Below are positions 36,479 through 46,378 of a DNA stretch of 64,000 nt, in pieces. The notes beneath the pieces are model-generated. The model was given only the letters and a program-made list of their open reading frames with translations, was not told the origin of the DNA and searched no databases. The DNA comes from Chlorobium sp. (GTDB taxonomy: Bacteria > Bacteroidota > Chlorobiia > Chlorobiales > Chlorobiaceae): contig SZXX01000048.1 in assembly GCA_005843825.1 (NCBI GenBank), forward strand, positions 44,459 to 108,458, written 5' to 3'. Within the stretch, counting starts at the first letter, position 1. Each line of letters begins with the position of its first letter. The translations under genes and the position numbers were made by a program.

Positions 36479-37780
36479 TCATAGATTATCCCAGAATTTC
36501 TTCATCCGGTCCACAATTTTCTTGCCTGCGGGATTCTGCTCCTGCGCCTCAGGTTCCTCCGTGATCTGCGCAGGGAGATGAGCCTGAATTTCCTCAGCTG
36601 AAGGAGAGAAGCTGTGATCTTCAGAGAGATTATTCTGAAATGCATGGGCAACAAGACCCATGACCGTGGCATACATCGGGTTGTTGACGGAACCCTTTAT
36701 CCCGCCCGATACCCCTTCAGGATACCCGATCCGGATATCAAGCCCGAGCACATCATGAGCAAGCTCTTCAGTGCCAGGCACCAGAGAACCGCCTCCCGTT
36801 ATTATTGCACCGGCATTGATATATTCATAATAGCCGGAGCGCTTTATAGAATCACGCACCAGCTCAAAAATCTCCATCATCCTTGCTTCAATGATCATGG
36901 TCACCGAGCTCTTCGGAAACGTTTTCTGCGGGCGACCCTCAATACCTTCAATAAGAATTGCCTCATCCTCCCCGCTGATCGGACTGTAAGCGCAGCCATG
37001 CTTTATTTTCAGATCCTCAGCCACCTCATAGAGAGCCTTGACGCCATGAGCCAGATCATGAGTAACATCATTTCCGGCAACCTTGATAACCTCCGAATAG
37101 CGGATTGCGCCATCAATATAGATAGCCACCTCAGTGGTGCCTCCGCCAATATCAATGACAACCACGCCGCTTTTCTTCTCACGCTCCTTCATCACCGCCA
37201 TGCCCGAAGCCACCGGCTCAAAAGTGACCGCATTGATCTCCAGCCCGGCCTTTTCCACACACTGCTTGATATTACGGATCTTGGTTCTCAGTCCCACAAC
37301 AATATATGCGCTGCCTCTCATGGTCGTCCCTGCCATTCCTATCGGATCAAGCAGTCCCTCCTGATCATCAACAATGAACTCCTGCGGAATCACATGAATA
37401 ATTTCATGATCTATATCCAGATACCTGATATTGGTTTTGGCCTTTTCCAGAAACCGCCTCACATCAGACTCATTGACAATCCCCGTCTGATTGATGCTTA
37501 TTTCCGAATTACTGTGAATACAATGGACATGTGCACCCGAAATCCCGACATTGACGCCAAGAATGCGGATGGACGACTCCCGTTCAGCATCAGCGACGGC
37601 AGCCTTTATCGAATCAACAGTCTTGTTGATATTGACAACTGTTGCCCTCTGAAGGCCATCGGAATTAGAACGTCCTTTTCCAAGTACATTGAGCTTTCCT
37701 AATTCATCCTTTTCGGCAACCACAACACACACCTTCGTTGTACCGATATCAAGACCAACAGCGATATTGCTTTTCAGCAT
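36479..37780 (-). CDS. ftsA: Cell division protein FtsA
   Basis: Actin-like protein that tethers FtsZ to the membrane. The 433-residue protein has the ATPase motifs 'VGLDIGTTKVCVVV' (phosphate 1), 'VVIDIGGGTTEVAIY' (phosphate 2) and 'AGAIITGGGSLVPG' (adenosine). The SHS2/1C insert follows phosphate 1. The C-terminal 'KKIVDRMKKFWDNL' is the amphipathic membrane-targeting helix. Between ftsQ (18 bp) and ftsZ. Confidence 0.96.
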   Translation of the reverse strand: MLKSNIAVGLDIGTTKVCVVVAEKDELGKLNVLGKGRSNSDGLQRATVVNINKTVDSIKAAVADAERESSIRILGVNVGISGAHVHCIHSNSEISINQTGIVNESDVRRFLEKAKTNIRYLDIDHEIIHVIPQEFIVDDQEGLLDPIGMAGTTMRGSAYIVVGLRTKIRNIKQCVEKAGLEINAVTFEPVASGMAVMKEREKKSGVVVIDIGGGTTEVAIYIDGAIRYSEVIKVAGNDVTHDLAHGVKALYEVAEDLKIKHGCAYSPISGEDEAILIEGIEGRPQKTFPKSSVTMIIEARMMEIFELVRDSIKRSGYYEYINAGAIITGGGSLVPGTEELAHDVLGLDIRIGYPEGVSGGIKGSVNNPMYATVMGLVAHAFQNNLSEDHSFSPSAEEIQAHLPAQITEEPEAQEQNPAGKKIVDRMKKFWDNL

Positions 37781-37798
37781 TGTTCTATTTATGCGTGA

Positions 37799-38677
37799 TT
37801 ATAACTTGGGACTATTCTGGGTAGTCTGAGGCAACAAAGCATCCTTCGTAAATATCCTGTCCGTAAACCGGAGATCCACGCTCTCATATGAGCCGAAACC
37901 TTTTTTTGAAACCACCTTTTGCCAAAATATCTCGAATTTTTTCAACTTTTCCTTGAAGTTCCCGTCATTACCGACAATAAAACGGGTAGGAGCCTGTACG
38001 GCTATACAGTAGGTCATATTGCTGACTTCAAAGTGCAGTTCCCGAATAAGCAGACGCGCATAACTGGTCTCTGCAAGTGCCGAAAGAAACTCCCGGAGCA
38101 CCTCCAGGTCCCGCCGGTCAAGCTGCTGAAGGCCATTGCCTGCAGCTTTCAACCTGCTTAAGCCCGACACCGAAAGCAATTTCGGCAGCTGCACCGTCAA
38201 CTCTTTTTTCGCCGGCAGAAGAAACCCTTCAGTATCAACGGCCATAAGCTCTCCATTCATCACTGTTAACGCTAAAGGCATCCGCTCCATAACCTTTATA
38301 CGGACAATTCCGTTCAGCTCCTTGCTGATCACCGCATCCCTGACAAAGGCAAAACGCATAACCCTCGCTTTTAATTCTGCCGGATCAAGCTCAGCGAGAC
38401 TTCTCCCTTTATAGATCTTCATGCCTGATGCAAAATCCTTTGCCACAGCACTCGACACCCCTTCTACCACAATGTCGCGGACAAGCACATCCTTTTTCCA
38501 GCTCGACGAATAATTCGCCAGCGCGGCCAACCCGGCAAGCACCACAAAGAGGATAAATACCCTTGCTTTCCAGTTGCCGCCATGAGCCGGAACAGGAGCT
38601 TTAGGCATTTCCCCCCCCATCTCCCTTTTCAGAATATCCCGGAGGAGCCGTGTCAGGGTAATATTCCTTTCGTTCAC
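37799..38677 (-). CDS. ftsQ: Cell division protein FtsQ (start uncertain)
   Basis: Bitopic divisome protein: short cytoplasmic N-terminus, one membrane helix (about residues 37-57, 'ARVFILFVVLAGLAALANYSS'), POTRA domain ('VRDIVVEGVSSAVAKDFASG...LAELDPAELKARVMRFAFVRDAVISK') and beta domain. The 292-residue frame uses a GTG at 38677 without a clear ribosome site; ATGs at 38620 and 38608 also give a plausible short N-terminus. An out-of-frame ATG just upstream would join this frame if the G8 run at 38611-38618 lost one base (see findings). Forty-eight bases after murC. Confidence 0.88.
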   Translation of the reverse strand: MNERNITLTRLLRDILKREMGGEMPKAPVPAHGGNWKARVFILFVVLAGLAALANYSSSWKKDVLVRDIVVEGVSSAVAKDFASGMKIYKGRSLAELDPAELKARVMRFAFVRDAVISKELNGIVRIKVMERMPLALTVMNGELMAVDTEGFLLPAKKELTVQLPKLLSVSGLSRLKAAGNGLQQLDRRDLEVLREFLSALAETSYARLLIRELHFEVSNMTYCIAVQAPTRFIVGNDGNFKEKLKKFEIFWQKVVSKKGFGSYESVDLRFTDRIFTKDALLPQTTQNSPKL

Positions 38678-38725
38678 CTTCAGCCATACACAAAAGTTTT
38701 TTCAGATCCTTTCATGAACTCACTC

Positions 38726-40129
38726 TCATTTTCCGGGTTCACGCTTACGGCACTCTTCGGCAGCTCTCGAAGCGAGAACAGTGATGTCGCCCGCACCCAT
38801 AAACAGAAGCATGTTCCCGCTCTCCATATGCCCTTCAAGAGCCGAAAAAAGAGGCTCCTTTTCCGCTATAAACTCTACATGCTTTCCCCCCGCCTTTCTA
38901 ACCGCAGCAGCCACCAGCTCCCCGTCAACACCAGGAAAATCCGCGGCCTTTTCCCGCGACGGATAAACATCCGCGACATAGACAATGTCAGCTCTTGAAA
39001 GCGCCCAGCCGTATTCATCGGCAAACTCTCTCGTACGCGAAAACAGGTGCGGCTGAAAAACAGCAATGACTTTCGATTGCGCCCATCCGCTTTTAGCCGC
39101 CTTGACGGTCGCCTTCACTTCAGAAGGATGATGCGCGTAATCATCAACAACCATTAATCCTGCGCCATTATCGTATTTCACCTGAAACCTTCTCCTCATG
39201 CCGCTATACCTGCCAAGCCCGGCAATCAGCCGTTCAGGCACAATCCCAAGCTCAATGCCCGCTGAAAAAGCCGCCAGGGCATTCAGCACATTATGGCGGC
39301 CCGGCACATTGATGCAGACATCACGATACTCCCGGCCATAAGCCTGCACCGTAAAGGTTGCGTGTTGCTGTTCAAGCACAATGTCCGTCGCCATCACGTC
39401 AGCCGGCTCGTCAATTCCGAACGTCGAATAGAGGCGGTTCATCGAGGGGATGATCTTTCTTATCTCCGGCCAGTCAACACAACAGATCACCCGCCCGTAA
39501 AAAGGCACTTCATTGGCAAAAGCAATAAATGCCTGTTTCAGCTCATCAAGAGTGCCGTAGGTGTCCATATGCTCCGACTCAAGACTGTTAACAATGGCAA
39601 TAGTCGGAGTAAGCTTTAAAAACGCACGATCAAACTCATCAGCCTCAATAACCATATACTTTCCATCCCCGACAACGGTACTGCCTTTCAGATAATCCGA
39701 TATCCCGCCAATCATTACCGTCGGCGACTCTCCCGACTCGATAAGCATCGTGGCGATCATTGCGGTAGTCGTTGTCTTCCCGTGAGTGCCGGCAATACAT
39801 ATGCCATATTTATAGCGCATAAGCTCACCAAGCATCTCGTCACGCTTGATGACCGGAATGCCGGCTTTTTCAGCAGCCAGAATCTCAATATTCTCTTCCG
39901 GCCTTATCGCCGACGAGTATACAACCACGTCACACGAAGCGACCTGTTCAGCACGATGTCCCCGATAGATTACAGCTCCATGCCCGGCAAGTCTGTCAGT
40001 CACCTCGCCGGATGAAATATCAGAGCCCGACACCCCGAAGCCCGACTTCAGCAGCAGTTCCGCAATGGCACTCATTCCTGCGCCACCAATTCCTACAATA
40101 TGAACACTTTTTGTTTTCCCGAGTTCCAT
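38726..40129 (-). CDS. murC: UDP-N-acetylmuramate--L-alanine ligase
   Basis: ATP-dependent ligase adding the first stem-peptide residue, L-Ala. The 467-residue protein has the Rossmann-like '[22 protein letters not shown]' at the N-terminus, P-loop [11 protein letters not shown] (about residues 114-124), '[31 protein letters not shown]', and the C-terminal '[16 protein letters not shown]'. Length and order are typical. It lies 21 bp after murG. Neither murB nor ddl follows it, unlike in many dcw clusters. Confidence 0.96.
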   Translation of the reverse strand: MELGKTKSVHIVGIGGAGMSAIAELLLKSGFGVSGSDISSGEVTDRLAGHGAVIYRGHRAEQVASCDVVVYSSAIRPEENIEILAAEKAGIPVIKRDEMLGELMRYKYGICIAGTHGKTTTTAMIATMLIESGESPTVMIGGISDYLKGSTVVGDGKYMVIEADEFDRAFLKLTPTIAIVNSLESEHMDTYGTLDELKQAFIAFANEVPFYGRVICCVDWPEIRKIIPSMNRLYSTFGIDEPADVMATDIVLEQQHATFTVQAYGREYRDVCINVPGRHNVLNALAAFSAGIELGIVPERLIAGLGRYSGMRRRFQVKYDNGAGLMVVDDYAHHPSEVKATVKAAKSGWAQSKVIAVFQPHLFSRTREFADEYGWALSRADIVYVADVYPSREKAADFPGVDGELVAAAVRKAGGKHVEFIAEKEPLFSALEGHMESGNMLLFMGAGDITVLASRAAEECRKREPGK

Positions 40130-40150
40130 GTGTGGTAAGCTCTCTTCCTG

Positions 40151-41248
40151 TTAATGTGTTTTTACAAGGCCGATAATTCGCATAGCCAGCTGACGTGCTG
40201 CATCTGGAAAAGCCAGTGCGCGTGAAGCCGCTCCCATGCTTTTCAGTTTTTCCGGATCACCGAGCAGTTCAAGAATATTTTTTATCGATTCCACTTCGCC
40301 AAGCGCTCCATCCTCAATCATGAGAGTCGCCCCGTTCTTCACAAGCGCACGCGCATTATACCGCTGATGATCTCCGGTCGCATAGGGATACGGCACAAGA
40401 ACCGAAGGCTTCCCGAGATTGGTCAGCTCCGCAATAGATGATGCCCCTGCCCGGCAAAGCACCAGATCAGCGGCACTGTACGCTGACCCCATATCCTCAA
40501 TGTAAGGCCCCACCCATAGATAAGGCGAAGGCGCCACCTCTTTCTTTATCCGCTCAAAATCAAGCGCACCCGTCTGCCATATAAGATTTCCGGAAGCTGT
40601 AATATCGCCGAGTCGCTTAAGCACCGCATTGTTTATCGACCGCGCCCCTCGACTGCCGCCAAAAACAAGAAGGGTAGGCCTGTCAGCGCTCAAGCCGAAA
40701 CGAGCCCTTGCCGCATGCCCGTTCTGTGGCTCAAACGACCGGGCAGGATTGCCTGAAACAAAGACATTCTTTTTTTTACCGATAAACCGCCGTGCCTCCT
40801 CAAAAGAGAGATGCACTTCACAGGCAAGTGTCGAAAGCATCTTGGTCGTCACGCCCGGAAACGCATTCTGTTCCTGAATGAGTGTTTTTTTCCCGGTAAG
40901 CTGAGCCGCAAGAAGCAGGGGAGCACTCACAAACCCACCGGTACCGACAACAACATCAGGCTTTTCCCGCCCGATGAGTGCAACAGCGCGTCCCACCGCT
41001 GAAGCAAAATCCACAAGAATGCTTGCATTTGCAATGATATTTCCGAGCAATGCCCCTCTTTTCAAGCCTCTTACCGGAATGAGATGGAGCTTGTAGCCGA
41101 GTCTCGGCACTTCGGTCGACTCAATGCCGCTGACCGTTCCGGCAAATGAAATCCCCGCGTCCGCCACCAGCTTCCTGAGCTCTGCAGCCATAGCTACCGC
41201 CGGATATAAATGGCCTCCCGTTCCCCCGCCCGCAAAAAGAACCTTCAT
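40151..41248 (-). CDS. murG: UDP-N-acetylglucosamine--N-acetylmuramyl-(pentapeptide) pyrophosphoryl-undecaprenol GlcNAc transferase
   Basis: Membrane-associated GT-B glycosyltransferase converting lipid I to lipid II. The 365-residue protein starts '[20 protein letters not shown]' (G-loop 1), has '[33 protein letters not shown]' and the UDP-binding C-terminal '[37 protein letters not shown]'. Its ATG overlaps the ftsW stop by four bases (ATGA). Confidence 0.96.
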   Translation of the reverse strand: MKVLFAGGGTGGHLYPAVAMAAELRKLVADAGISFAGTVSGIESTEVPRLGYKLHLIPVRGLKRGALLGNIIANASILVDFASAVGRAVALIGREKPDVVVGTGGFVSAPLLLAAQLTGKKTLIQEQNAFPGVTTKMLSTLACEVHLSFEEARRFIGKKKNVFVSGNPARSFEPQNGHAARARFGLSADRPTLLVFGGSRGARSINNAVLKRLGDITASGNLIWQTGALDFERIKKEVAPSPYLWVGPYIEDMGSAYSAADLVLCRAGASSIAELTNLGKPSVLVPYPYATGDHQRYNARALVKNGATLMIEDGALGEVESIKNILELLGDPEKLKSMGAASRALAFPDAARQLAMRIIGLVKTH

Positions 41249-42450
41249 GCCGCACTCCTGTCATTCATGGCGGGCTTGACTCTCTTTTCAATAGCACGTT
41301 TCTTGTATCGGGATATACTCATAAGAATGCCGACGCCAAGAGAGTTAAGCAGAAGCGCCGTGCCGCCGTAACTGATAAAAGGAAGTGCAACACCGGTGGT
41401 AGGAATCAGATGACACGCGACCGCAATATTGATATAGGCAAAAAGAGTAATTGCCATCGTGATCCCGCAGGCAACATATTTCCCGAAATTATCCGGAGCA
41501 TGCTTTGCTATAATCATCCCGCAGACAAAAAAGCCGGTAAACAGCGCAATAAGGGCAACCCCTCCCACAAACCCGTACTCCTCACCGATGACGACAAACA
41601 CAAAATCATTATACGAGAGCGGCAGATAGAGCTCCCTCTGCTTGCTGGCTCCAATGCCGAGGCCGAACATCCCGCCGTTGCCCAGTCCGATAAGGGCCTG
41701 CACAACCTGATAGCTTATCACTTTTTCATCCTTGCTGGTAAACGAGAGCAGCCGGGCGACCCTGTAGGGCGCAGCAATGGCAAACACAACCGCAACGGGA
41801 ATCAGCAGCGAAAAAGTCGACAGGAGATGCTTGATATTGACCCCGCCGACAAACATCATCATGAACCCTATCAGGGCAATAAGCGATGCGGTACTGAAAT
41901 TAGGCTCCAGAGCCACAAGAGTTACAACGGTCATCAGAATAGTGAGCAGGGGATAGTACGAGTTGTTGAGGTCCCGTATGAAACTCTGTTTTTCACTTAT
42001 AAGCCGGGAAAAATGAAAGATTATCGCATATTTCGCGAAGTCCGACACCTGAAATTTAAGCGGTCCGACCCCTATCCATCGAGCCGCCCCCGAAATCTTC
42101 CCGACTGCTTTCAAGGCAAGAAGCGACGTGAGAAGAATAATGCTGGCAAGAAGAATGATCTTGCTCGTCTTCCAGAAAATATGATAGTCCATCTGTGCAA
42201 CCAGCAGAATGGTAATGATGCCAAGAACCGAAAAGGTCAGCTGGCGCCACAGAAAATACTCTGAGCTCGAATATTTTGTTTCGGCCCACCCCGCTCCGCT
42301 GCTGTAGACAATAACAACACCGATGCAGATGAGAATGGAGACAATAAGCATCAGCAGCTTCCCTGCAATACCCTCCCCCCGTGAAGGCAGCTCAAGTGCC
42401 TCTGAAGGATTTGCCACTACGGCGTCGGAAATTGTATCTGTATTCAGCAT
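41245..42450 (-). CDS. ftsW: Lipid II polymerase FtsW (SEDS family)
   Basis: Polytopic SEDS glycosyltransferase polymerising septal peptidoglycan with FtsI. From the ATG at 42450 (401 aa), which overlaps the murD stop, there are about ten hydrophobic segments, with '[29 protein letters not shown]'-type loop (WIxxGPLxFQxSExxK family signature) and '[41 protein letters not shown]' near the end. The frame upstream to 42471 lies inside murD. RodA is the alternative family member, but the location fixes FtsW. Confidence 0.94.
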   Translation of the reverse strand: MLNTDTISDAVVANPSEALELPSRGEGIAGKLLMLIVSILICIGVVIVYSSGAGWAETKYSSSEYFLWRQLTFSVLGIITILLVAQMDYHIFWKTSKIILLASIILLTSLLALKAVGKISGAARWIGVGPLKFQVSDFAKYAIIFHFSRLISEKQSFIRDLNNSYYPLLTILMTVVTLVALEPNFSTASLIALIGFMMMFVGGVNIKHLLSTFSLLIPVAVVFAIAAPYRVARLLSFTSKDEKVISYQVVQALIGLGNGGMFGLGIGASKQRELYLPLSYNDFVFVVIGEEYGFVGGVALIALFTGFFVCGMIIAKHAPDNFGKYVACGITMAITLFAYINIAVACHLIPTTGVALPFISYGGTALLLNSLGVGILMSISRYKKRAIEKRVKPAMNDRSAA

Positions 42451-43841
42451 GGCTGTAACTGGTGAACACATTGTTTAAACTTCGCTCCACGATCCTCAAA
42501 ATTCTCAAACATATCAAAACTGGCGCACCCCGGTGAAAAGAGTACCGTTTCTCCCGACACCGATGCTTCATGGGCAATCGACACTGCATCAGAAAGCGAC
42601 CCTGCCTCTTTCACCGGAGCAATACCCTCAAATGCTGCAGTGATTTTGCCCTTCGACTCACCCATGGCAATAATGAGTGACACTTTTTCTCTGACAAGCC
42701 CGGCAATAGAGGAGTAATCATTCCCCTTATCCTGCCCTCCTGCAATCAGCACACAGCTTCCCGGCACCGCTTCCAGCGCCTGGCGCATGGCATTGATGTT
42801 CGTGGCTTTCGAATCGTTGACCCAGCTGGCCCCATCAACCGTCATCACAAACTCCTGACGATGCTCAACGCCCTTGAACTCCCTGAGCACCGAACGCACC
42901 ACCTCACTGGCGATCCCCAACGCCCGGGCCGCAGCAACGGCCGCAAGCACATTGGAGATATTGTGGCGCCCTCGAAAACTGTTTTTCAGAAACTCTGATA
43001 CCTCAATGACCTCTTCTTTCCCGGTGGAAGTCCTCACAACAACCGACTCCCCGTCAAGCAGAACAACCCTCCGGTCAACCCCGCCTCGAGGAGCAGGCTC
43101 CAGCCCGAACGGAACAATCGAGAAAGGGAACTCCCATCCGGCAAAATGCTCCCTCAGCAAAGGATCATCCTCATTATAAATAAGCGTATCCGCCTCTCCC
43201 TGGTTTGCATAAATGCGGAACTTTGCCGCAGCATACCTGTATATATCGCCTTCATAACGGCTGAGATGATCCGGGGTAATATTGGTAATCACCGCAACAT
43301 CCGGCCTGAAGGTAAAGCATCGCTCCAGCTGGTAACTGCTCAGCTCGACCACCGCAACATCACGAGGCGTCATCTCCGTTGCCAATGATGAAAACGGCAC
43401 CCCGATATTGCCGACACTGAATGAGCGGTAGCCGTTCCGGAGTCCGTCAGCCTCCAGAATACGATGAATAAGCGTCGAAGTCGTTGTCTTGCCATCCGTT
43501 CCTGTGATCCCCACAACTCTTGCCTTGCAGAAACGGCTGGCTATCTCTATTTCACTGACAATCTGAACCCCTTTCGATTCCAGGGTTTTAACCACATGGG
43601 CAGAGGGCGGGATTCCGGGACTGATGACACAGAGGTCAACATCATAAACCCTCTCCGAATGGCCTTCCTGTTCAACGGTTATCTTTTTGTGCTCGAGACG
43701 CAGCACGTCGCTCTCATCAATCCGGCCAAAGTCACTGAGCAGCACATCCGCTCCCGCATTCCGGAGCAGCTCCGCAGCGGCAATGCCGCTCTTTCCAGCA
43801 CCGATAACCGATACCTTTTTACCCGACAGGTCCATCGTCAT
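42444..43841 (-). CDS. murD: UDP-N-acetylmuramoylalanine--D-glutamate ligase
   Basis: Adds D-Glu to UDP-MurNAc-L-Ala. The 465-residue protein has the N-terminal '[28 protein letters not shown]', P-loop [16 protein letters not shown], '[13 protein letters not shown]' (catalytic His/Arg region), and '[17 protein letters not shown]' (the MurD-type KATN motif). Its ATG overlaps the mraY stop as TAATG, so coupling is likely; an ATG two codons in is an alternative. Confidence 0.96.
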   Translation of the reverse strand: MTMDLSGKKVSVIGAGKSGIAAAELLRNAGADVLLSDFGRIDESDVLRLEHKKITVEQEGHSERVYDVDLCVISPGIPPSAHVVKTLESKGVQIVSEIEIASRFCKARVVGITGTDGKTTTSTLIHRILEADGLRNGYRSFSVGNIGVPFSSLATEMTPRDVAVVELSSYQLERCFTFRPDVAVITNITPDHLSRYEGDIYRYAAAKFRIYANQGEADTLIYNEDDPLLREHFAGWEFPFSIVPFGLEPAPRGGVDRRVVLLDGESVVVRTSTGKEEVIEVSEFLKNSFRGRHNISNVLAAVAAARALGIASEVVRSVLREFKGVEHRQEFVMTVDGASWVNDSKATNINAMRQALEAVPGSCVLIAGGQDKGNDYSSIAGLVREKVSLIIAMGESKGKITAAFEGIAPVKEAGSLSDAVSIAHEASVSGETVLFSPGCASFDMFENFEDRGAKFKQCVHQLQPC

Positions 43842-44947
43842 TATCTGAGTTTTAAGGTCATGAGACTGACAAGAAAAAAGAGAATAGCTATAATCCAGAA
43901 CCTTATCACTATTTTTTGCTCAGCCCACCCTTTCAGCTGAAAATGGTGATGCAGAGGCGCCATAAGAAAAATCCGCCTTCCCTGGCCAAACCGCATTTTC
44001 GTGTATTTGAAATAGAGCACCTGCAGGGAGACCGAGAGTGTTTCCATCACAAAAACGCCCGCAATCACCGGCAGAAGCAGCTCCTGCTTTATCAGAAGGG
44101 CAATGACGGCAATAGCGCTGCCGAGAGCAAGGGAGCCGGTATCACCCATGATAATCTCGGCCGGATTGGAATTAAACCACAAAAATCCGACGCAGGCCAT
44201 TACAATCGCCATACTGACCACGGCAACTTCACCGCCTCCGGGAATAAAGGGAATATTGAGATAGACTGCATAGACTGCGTTGCCTGCCAGATAGGAGAAC
44301 CCGCCAAGACCTGTCACTACAATAGCTGACGTGCCCGCAGCAAGACCATCAAGCCCGTCAGTCAGATTCACTGCGTTCGATACGGCTGTAATGATAAAAA
44401 TGACGATCGGTATATAGAAAAAACCGTAATCAAGAGTGAGATGTTTGAAAAACGGGACCGTCGTCGTCGAAAGAAGCACCGAAAAAGCCGGATCAAGCCA
44501 GGTATAGAGCCCGATGATCAGCCCCAGGGTAACCTGCCCGATCAGCTTGTACCGGGCCGAAAGACCGCCTTTGATTTTCAGCACCACTTTCCGGTAATCA
44601 TCAATAAAGCCGATGCACCCCATCCAGAGCATCGCCAGCATAATCAGCCATACATGAGGGTCATTGAATTTCGACCAGAGCAGCACAGAGATCTCAACGG
44701 AAAAAATAATAAGCAGCCCGCCCATTGTAGGCAGCTCTTTTTTCTTTTTATGCTCCGGAGGTGCTTCCTCCTTTACCGGCTCTATAAACCTGGCTTTCAG
44801 ATATGTGATAAATCCCGGGCCGAAAAACAGGGTGATCAGGAGCGCCGTAATAGCTGCCGCACTTGCCCTGAAGGTGAGATACTCAACAACGCGAAGCACC
44901 GGCGGGTGAAAAACATCGTTGATATACTTTAATAAATAATAAAACAT
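43841..44947 (-). CDS. mraY: Phospho-N-acetylmuramoyl-pentapeptide-transferase
   Basis: Integral membrane enzyme attaching phospho-MurNAc-pentapeptide to undecaprenyl phosphate (lipid I). The 368-residue protein has about ten membrane helices and the family motifs '[14 protein letters not shown]', 'GFIDDYRKV' (Asp pair), '[15 protein letters not shown]', '[23 protein letters not shown]' and the C-terminal '[13 protein letters not shown]'. Sited between murF (9 bp) and murD (overlap). Confidence 0.97.
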   Translation of the reverse strand: MFYYLLKYINDVFHPPVLRVVEYLTFRASAAAITALLITLFFGPGFITYLKARFIEPVKEEAPPEHKKKKELPTMGGLLIIFSVEISVLLWSKFNDPHVWLIMLAMLWMGCIGFIDDYRKVVLKIKGGLSARYKLIGQVTLGLIIGLYTWLDPAFSVLLSTTTVPFFKHLTLDYGFFYIPIVIFIITAVSNAVNLTDGLDGLAAGTSAIVVTGLGGFSYLAGNAVYAVYLNIPFIPGGGEVAVVSMAIVMACVGFLWFNSNPAEIIMGDTGSLALGSAIAVIALLIKQELLLPVIAGVFVMETLSVSLQVLYFKYTKMRFGQGRRIFLMAPLHHHFQLKGWAEQKIVIRFWIIAILFFLVSLMTLKLR

Positions 44948-44956
44948 TCCGTAGTG

Positions 44957-46378
44957 TTATCTGGTTTTGGTTCGTGCCTTGACAAGCGCTTCGACAACAA
45001 GCTCAAGCCTCATACCCCTTGATCCCTTAAAGAGCACAGCATCGCCATCCGCTACCACCTCAAGCAATGCCTCGAGCAGTTTCTCCTGACTCTCAAAATG
45101 ACCGCGGCAGCAGCCCGGCGCCTCACTGCAGATCAATCGGGCCTTCTCTCCGTACGAGAAGAGGATGTCAACAAAACTCTGCTGAATATAGCGGCCGATT
45201 CTTTCATGTTCAACATCCGCCGCCGCACCAAGTTCAAGCATATCTCCAAGCACTGCAATCCTTTTGCCGCTCGGCTGCATATCGCAAAGAGCATCTATTG
45301 CAAGGCGCATTGAATCCGAATTGGCATTGTAGGTATCATTCAGAATCCTGATTCCGCCGCTGTCCACAACCTCAAGCCGTTTCCATCCGGCAGCGGGAGC
45401 GAGGCGCTCAAGCCCGTCCCTGACCTGGTGGATCGAAAGCCCGAAATGCAGGCCGACTGCGGCTGCAGCAACAGCATTGATCACATTGTGCTTCCCTGTA
45501 AAATTCAGCGTCACATGCTCCGAACCCGAAGCGGAACACAACACAAATGAAACCCTGCCATCCCTCTCCACCACAACATCCCGACTCCAGCAGATATGGC
45601 CGCAATGTTCTTCTGTTCCGTAACTGATGCTCCCCTCCACAGCGGCTCCAGCAGCCTTCAGCCGGGGATCATCGAAATTAACAAAAACAGTGCCGCCGCG
45701 TCGATCAAGATCCTCAAAAAGCTTCAGTTCAGCCGTCGCAACACCGTCAAGATCAAAAAGAAACTCAAGATGCTCATGGCCGATATTGGTCAGAAGAGCG
45801 TGAGTAGGCTGCCCGATTGAGGTAAGCAGATCCATCTCTTCAGGATGGTTGATGCCCATTTCCACAACCGCAATGCCGGTATCATGCCTGAGTTGAAAAA
45901 GAGTGAGAGGAACCCCGAGATGATTGTTGCGGTTTCCCCTGCTCATCTGAACCTTGAAGCCGGTTTCCAGTACCGAGGCAACCATCTCCTTTGTTGTGGT
46001 CTTCCCGTTACTTCCGCCGATAGCCACAACCGGAATTGCAAAAGTATTGCGATATATCGTTGAAAGCTTCTGCAGCCCTTCAACAGGATCTTCAGTAACA
46101 ATAAACCCCTTTCCGTCGGGAGGTCCCGCTGAACCCTGAGCCTCATACCACTCGCGGCTGACCATCGCCCAGCCTGCGCCTTTTTCAAATACGCTCCCGA
46201 CATAACAATGTCCGTCCGTCTTCTCCCCCTTCAGGGCAACAAACAGCTCTCCTCCATTCACCTCTCTCGAATCAATAACCACTTCCGGATCGACAATTTC
46301 CATAGGCACAGAGCCCGACCGAGCAGGAACAACCCGGCCGACAGCCCGAAAATCATCAACAGTCACTACACCTTTCAC
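44957..46378 (-). CDS. murF: UDP-N-acetylmuramoyl-tripeptide--D-alanyl-D-alanine ligase
   Basis: Adds D-Ala-D-Ala to complete the UDP-MurNAc-pentapeptide. The frame is open to 46408, but I chose the GTG at 46378 (473 aa). It overlaps the murE stop as GTGA and has AAGGAG just upstream inside murE; the upstream alternative begins with TTG. Motifs are 'DSREVNGGELFVALKGEKTDGH' (N-terminal substrate domain), P-loop GGSNGKTTTKEM, 'TNIGHEHLEFLFDLDGVATAELKLFE', and 'ILNDTYNANSDSMRLAIDAL'. Coupled to murE. Confidence 0.94.
   Translation of the reverse strand: MKGVVTVDDFRAVGRVVPARSGSVPMEIVDPEVVIDSREVNGGELFVALKGEKTDGHCYVGSVFEKGAGWAMVSREWYEAQGSAGPPDGKGFIVTEDPVEGLQKLSTIYRNTFAIPVVAIGGSNGKTTTKEMVASVLETGFKVQMSRGNRNNHLGVPLTLFQLRHDTGIAVVEMGINHPEEMDLLTSIGQPTHALLTNIGHEHLEFLFDLDGVATAELKLFEDLDRRGGTVFVNFDDPRLKAAGAAVEGSISYGTEEHCGHICWSRDVVVERDGRVSFVLCSASGSEHVTLNFTGKHNVINAVAAAAVGLHFGLSIHQVRDGLERLAPAAGWKRLEVVDSGGIRILNDTYNANSDSMRLAIDALCDMQPSGKRIAVLGDMLELGAAADVEHERIGRYIQQSFVDILFSYGEKARLICSEAPGCCRGHFESQEKLLEALLEVVADGDAVLFKGSRGMRLELVVEALVKARTKTR

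Noticed and set aside
36614..37702. Plus-strand open frame of 362 codons opposite ftsA
   Set aside because: Antisense to a clear FtsA with all three ATPase motifs; the hypothetical protein is His/Ile/Arg-rich low-quality sequence with no ribosome site.
41410..42264. Plus-strand open frame of 284 codons opposite ftsW
   Set aside because: Its Arg/Lys/His/Asn-rich composition is what antisense of hydrophobic membrane codons gives; FtsW is unambiguous.
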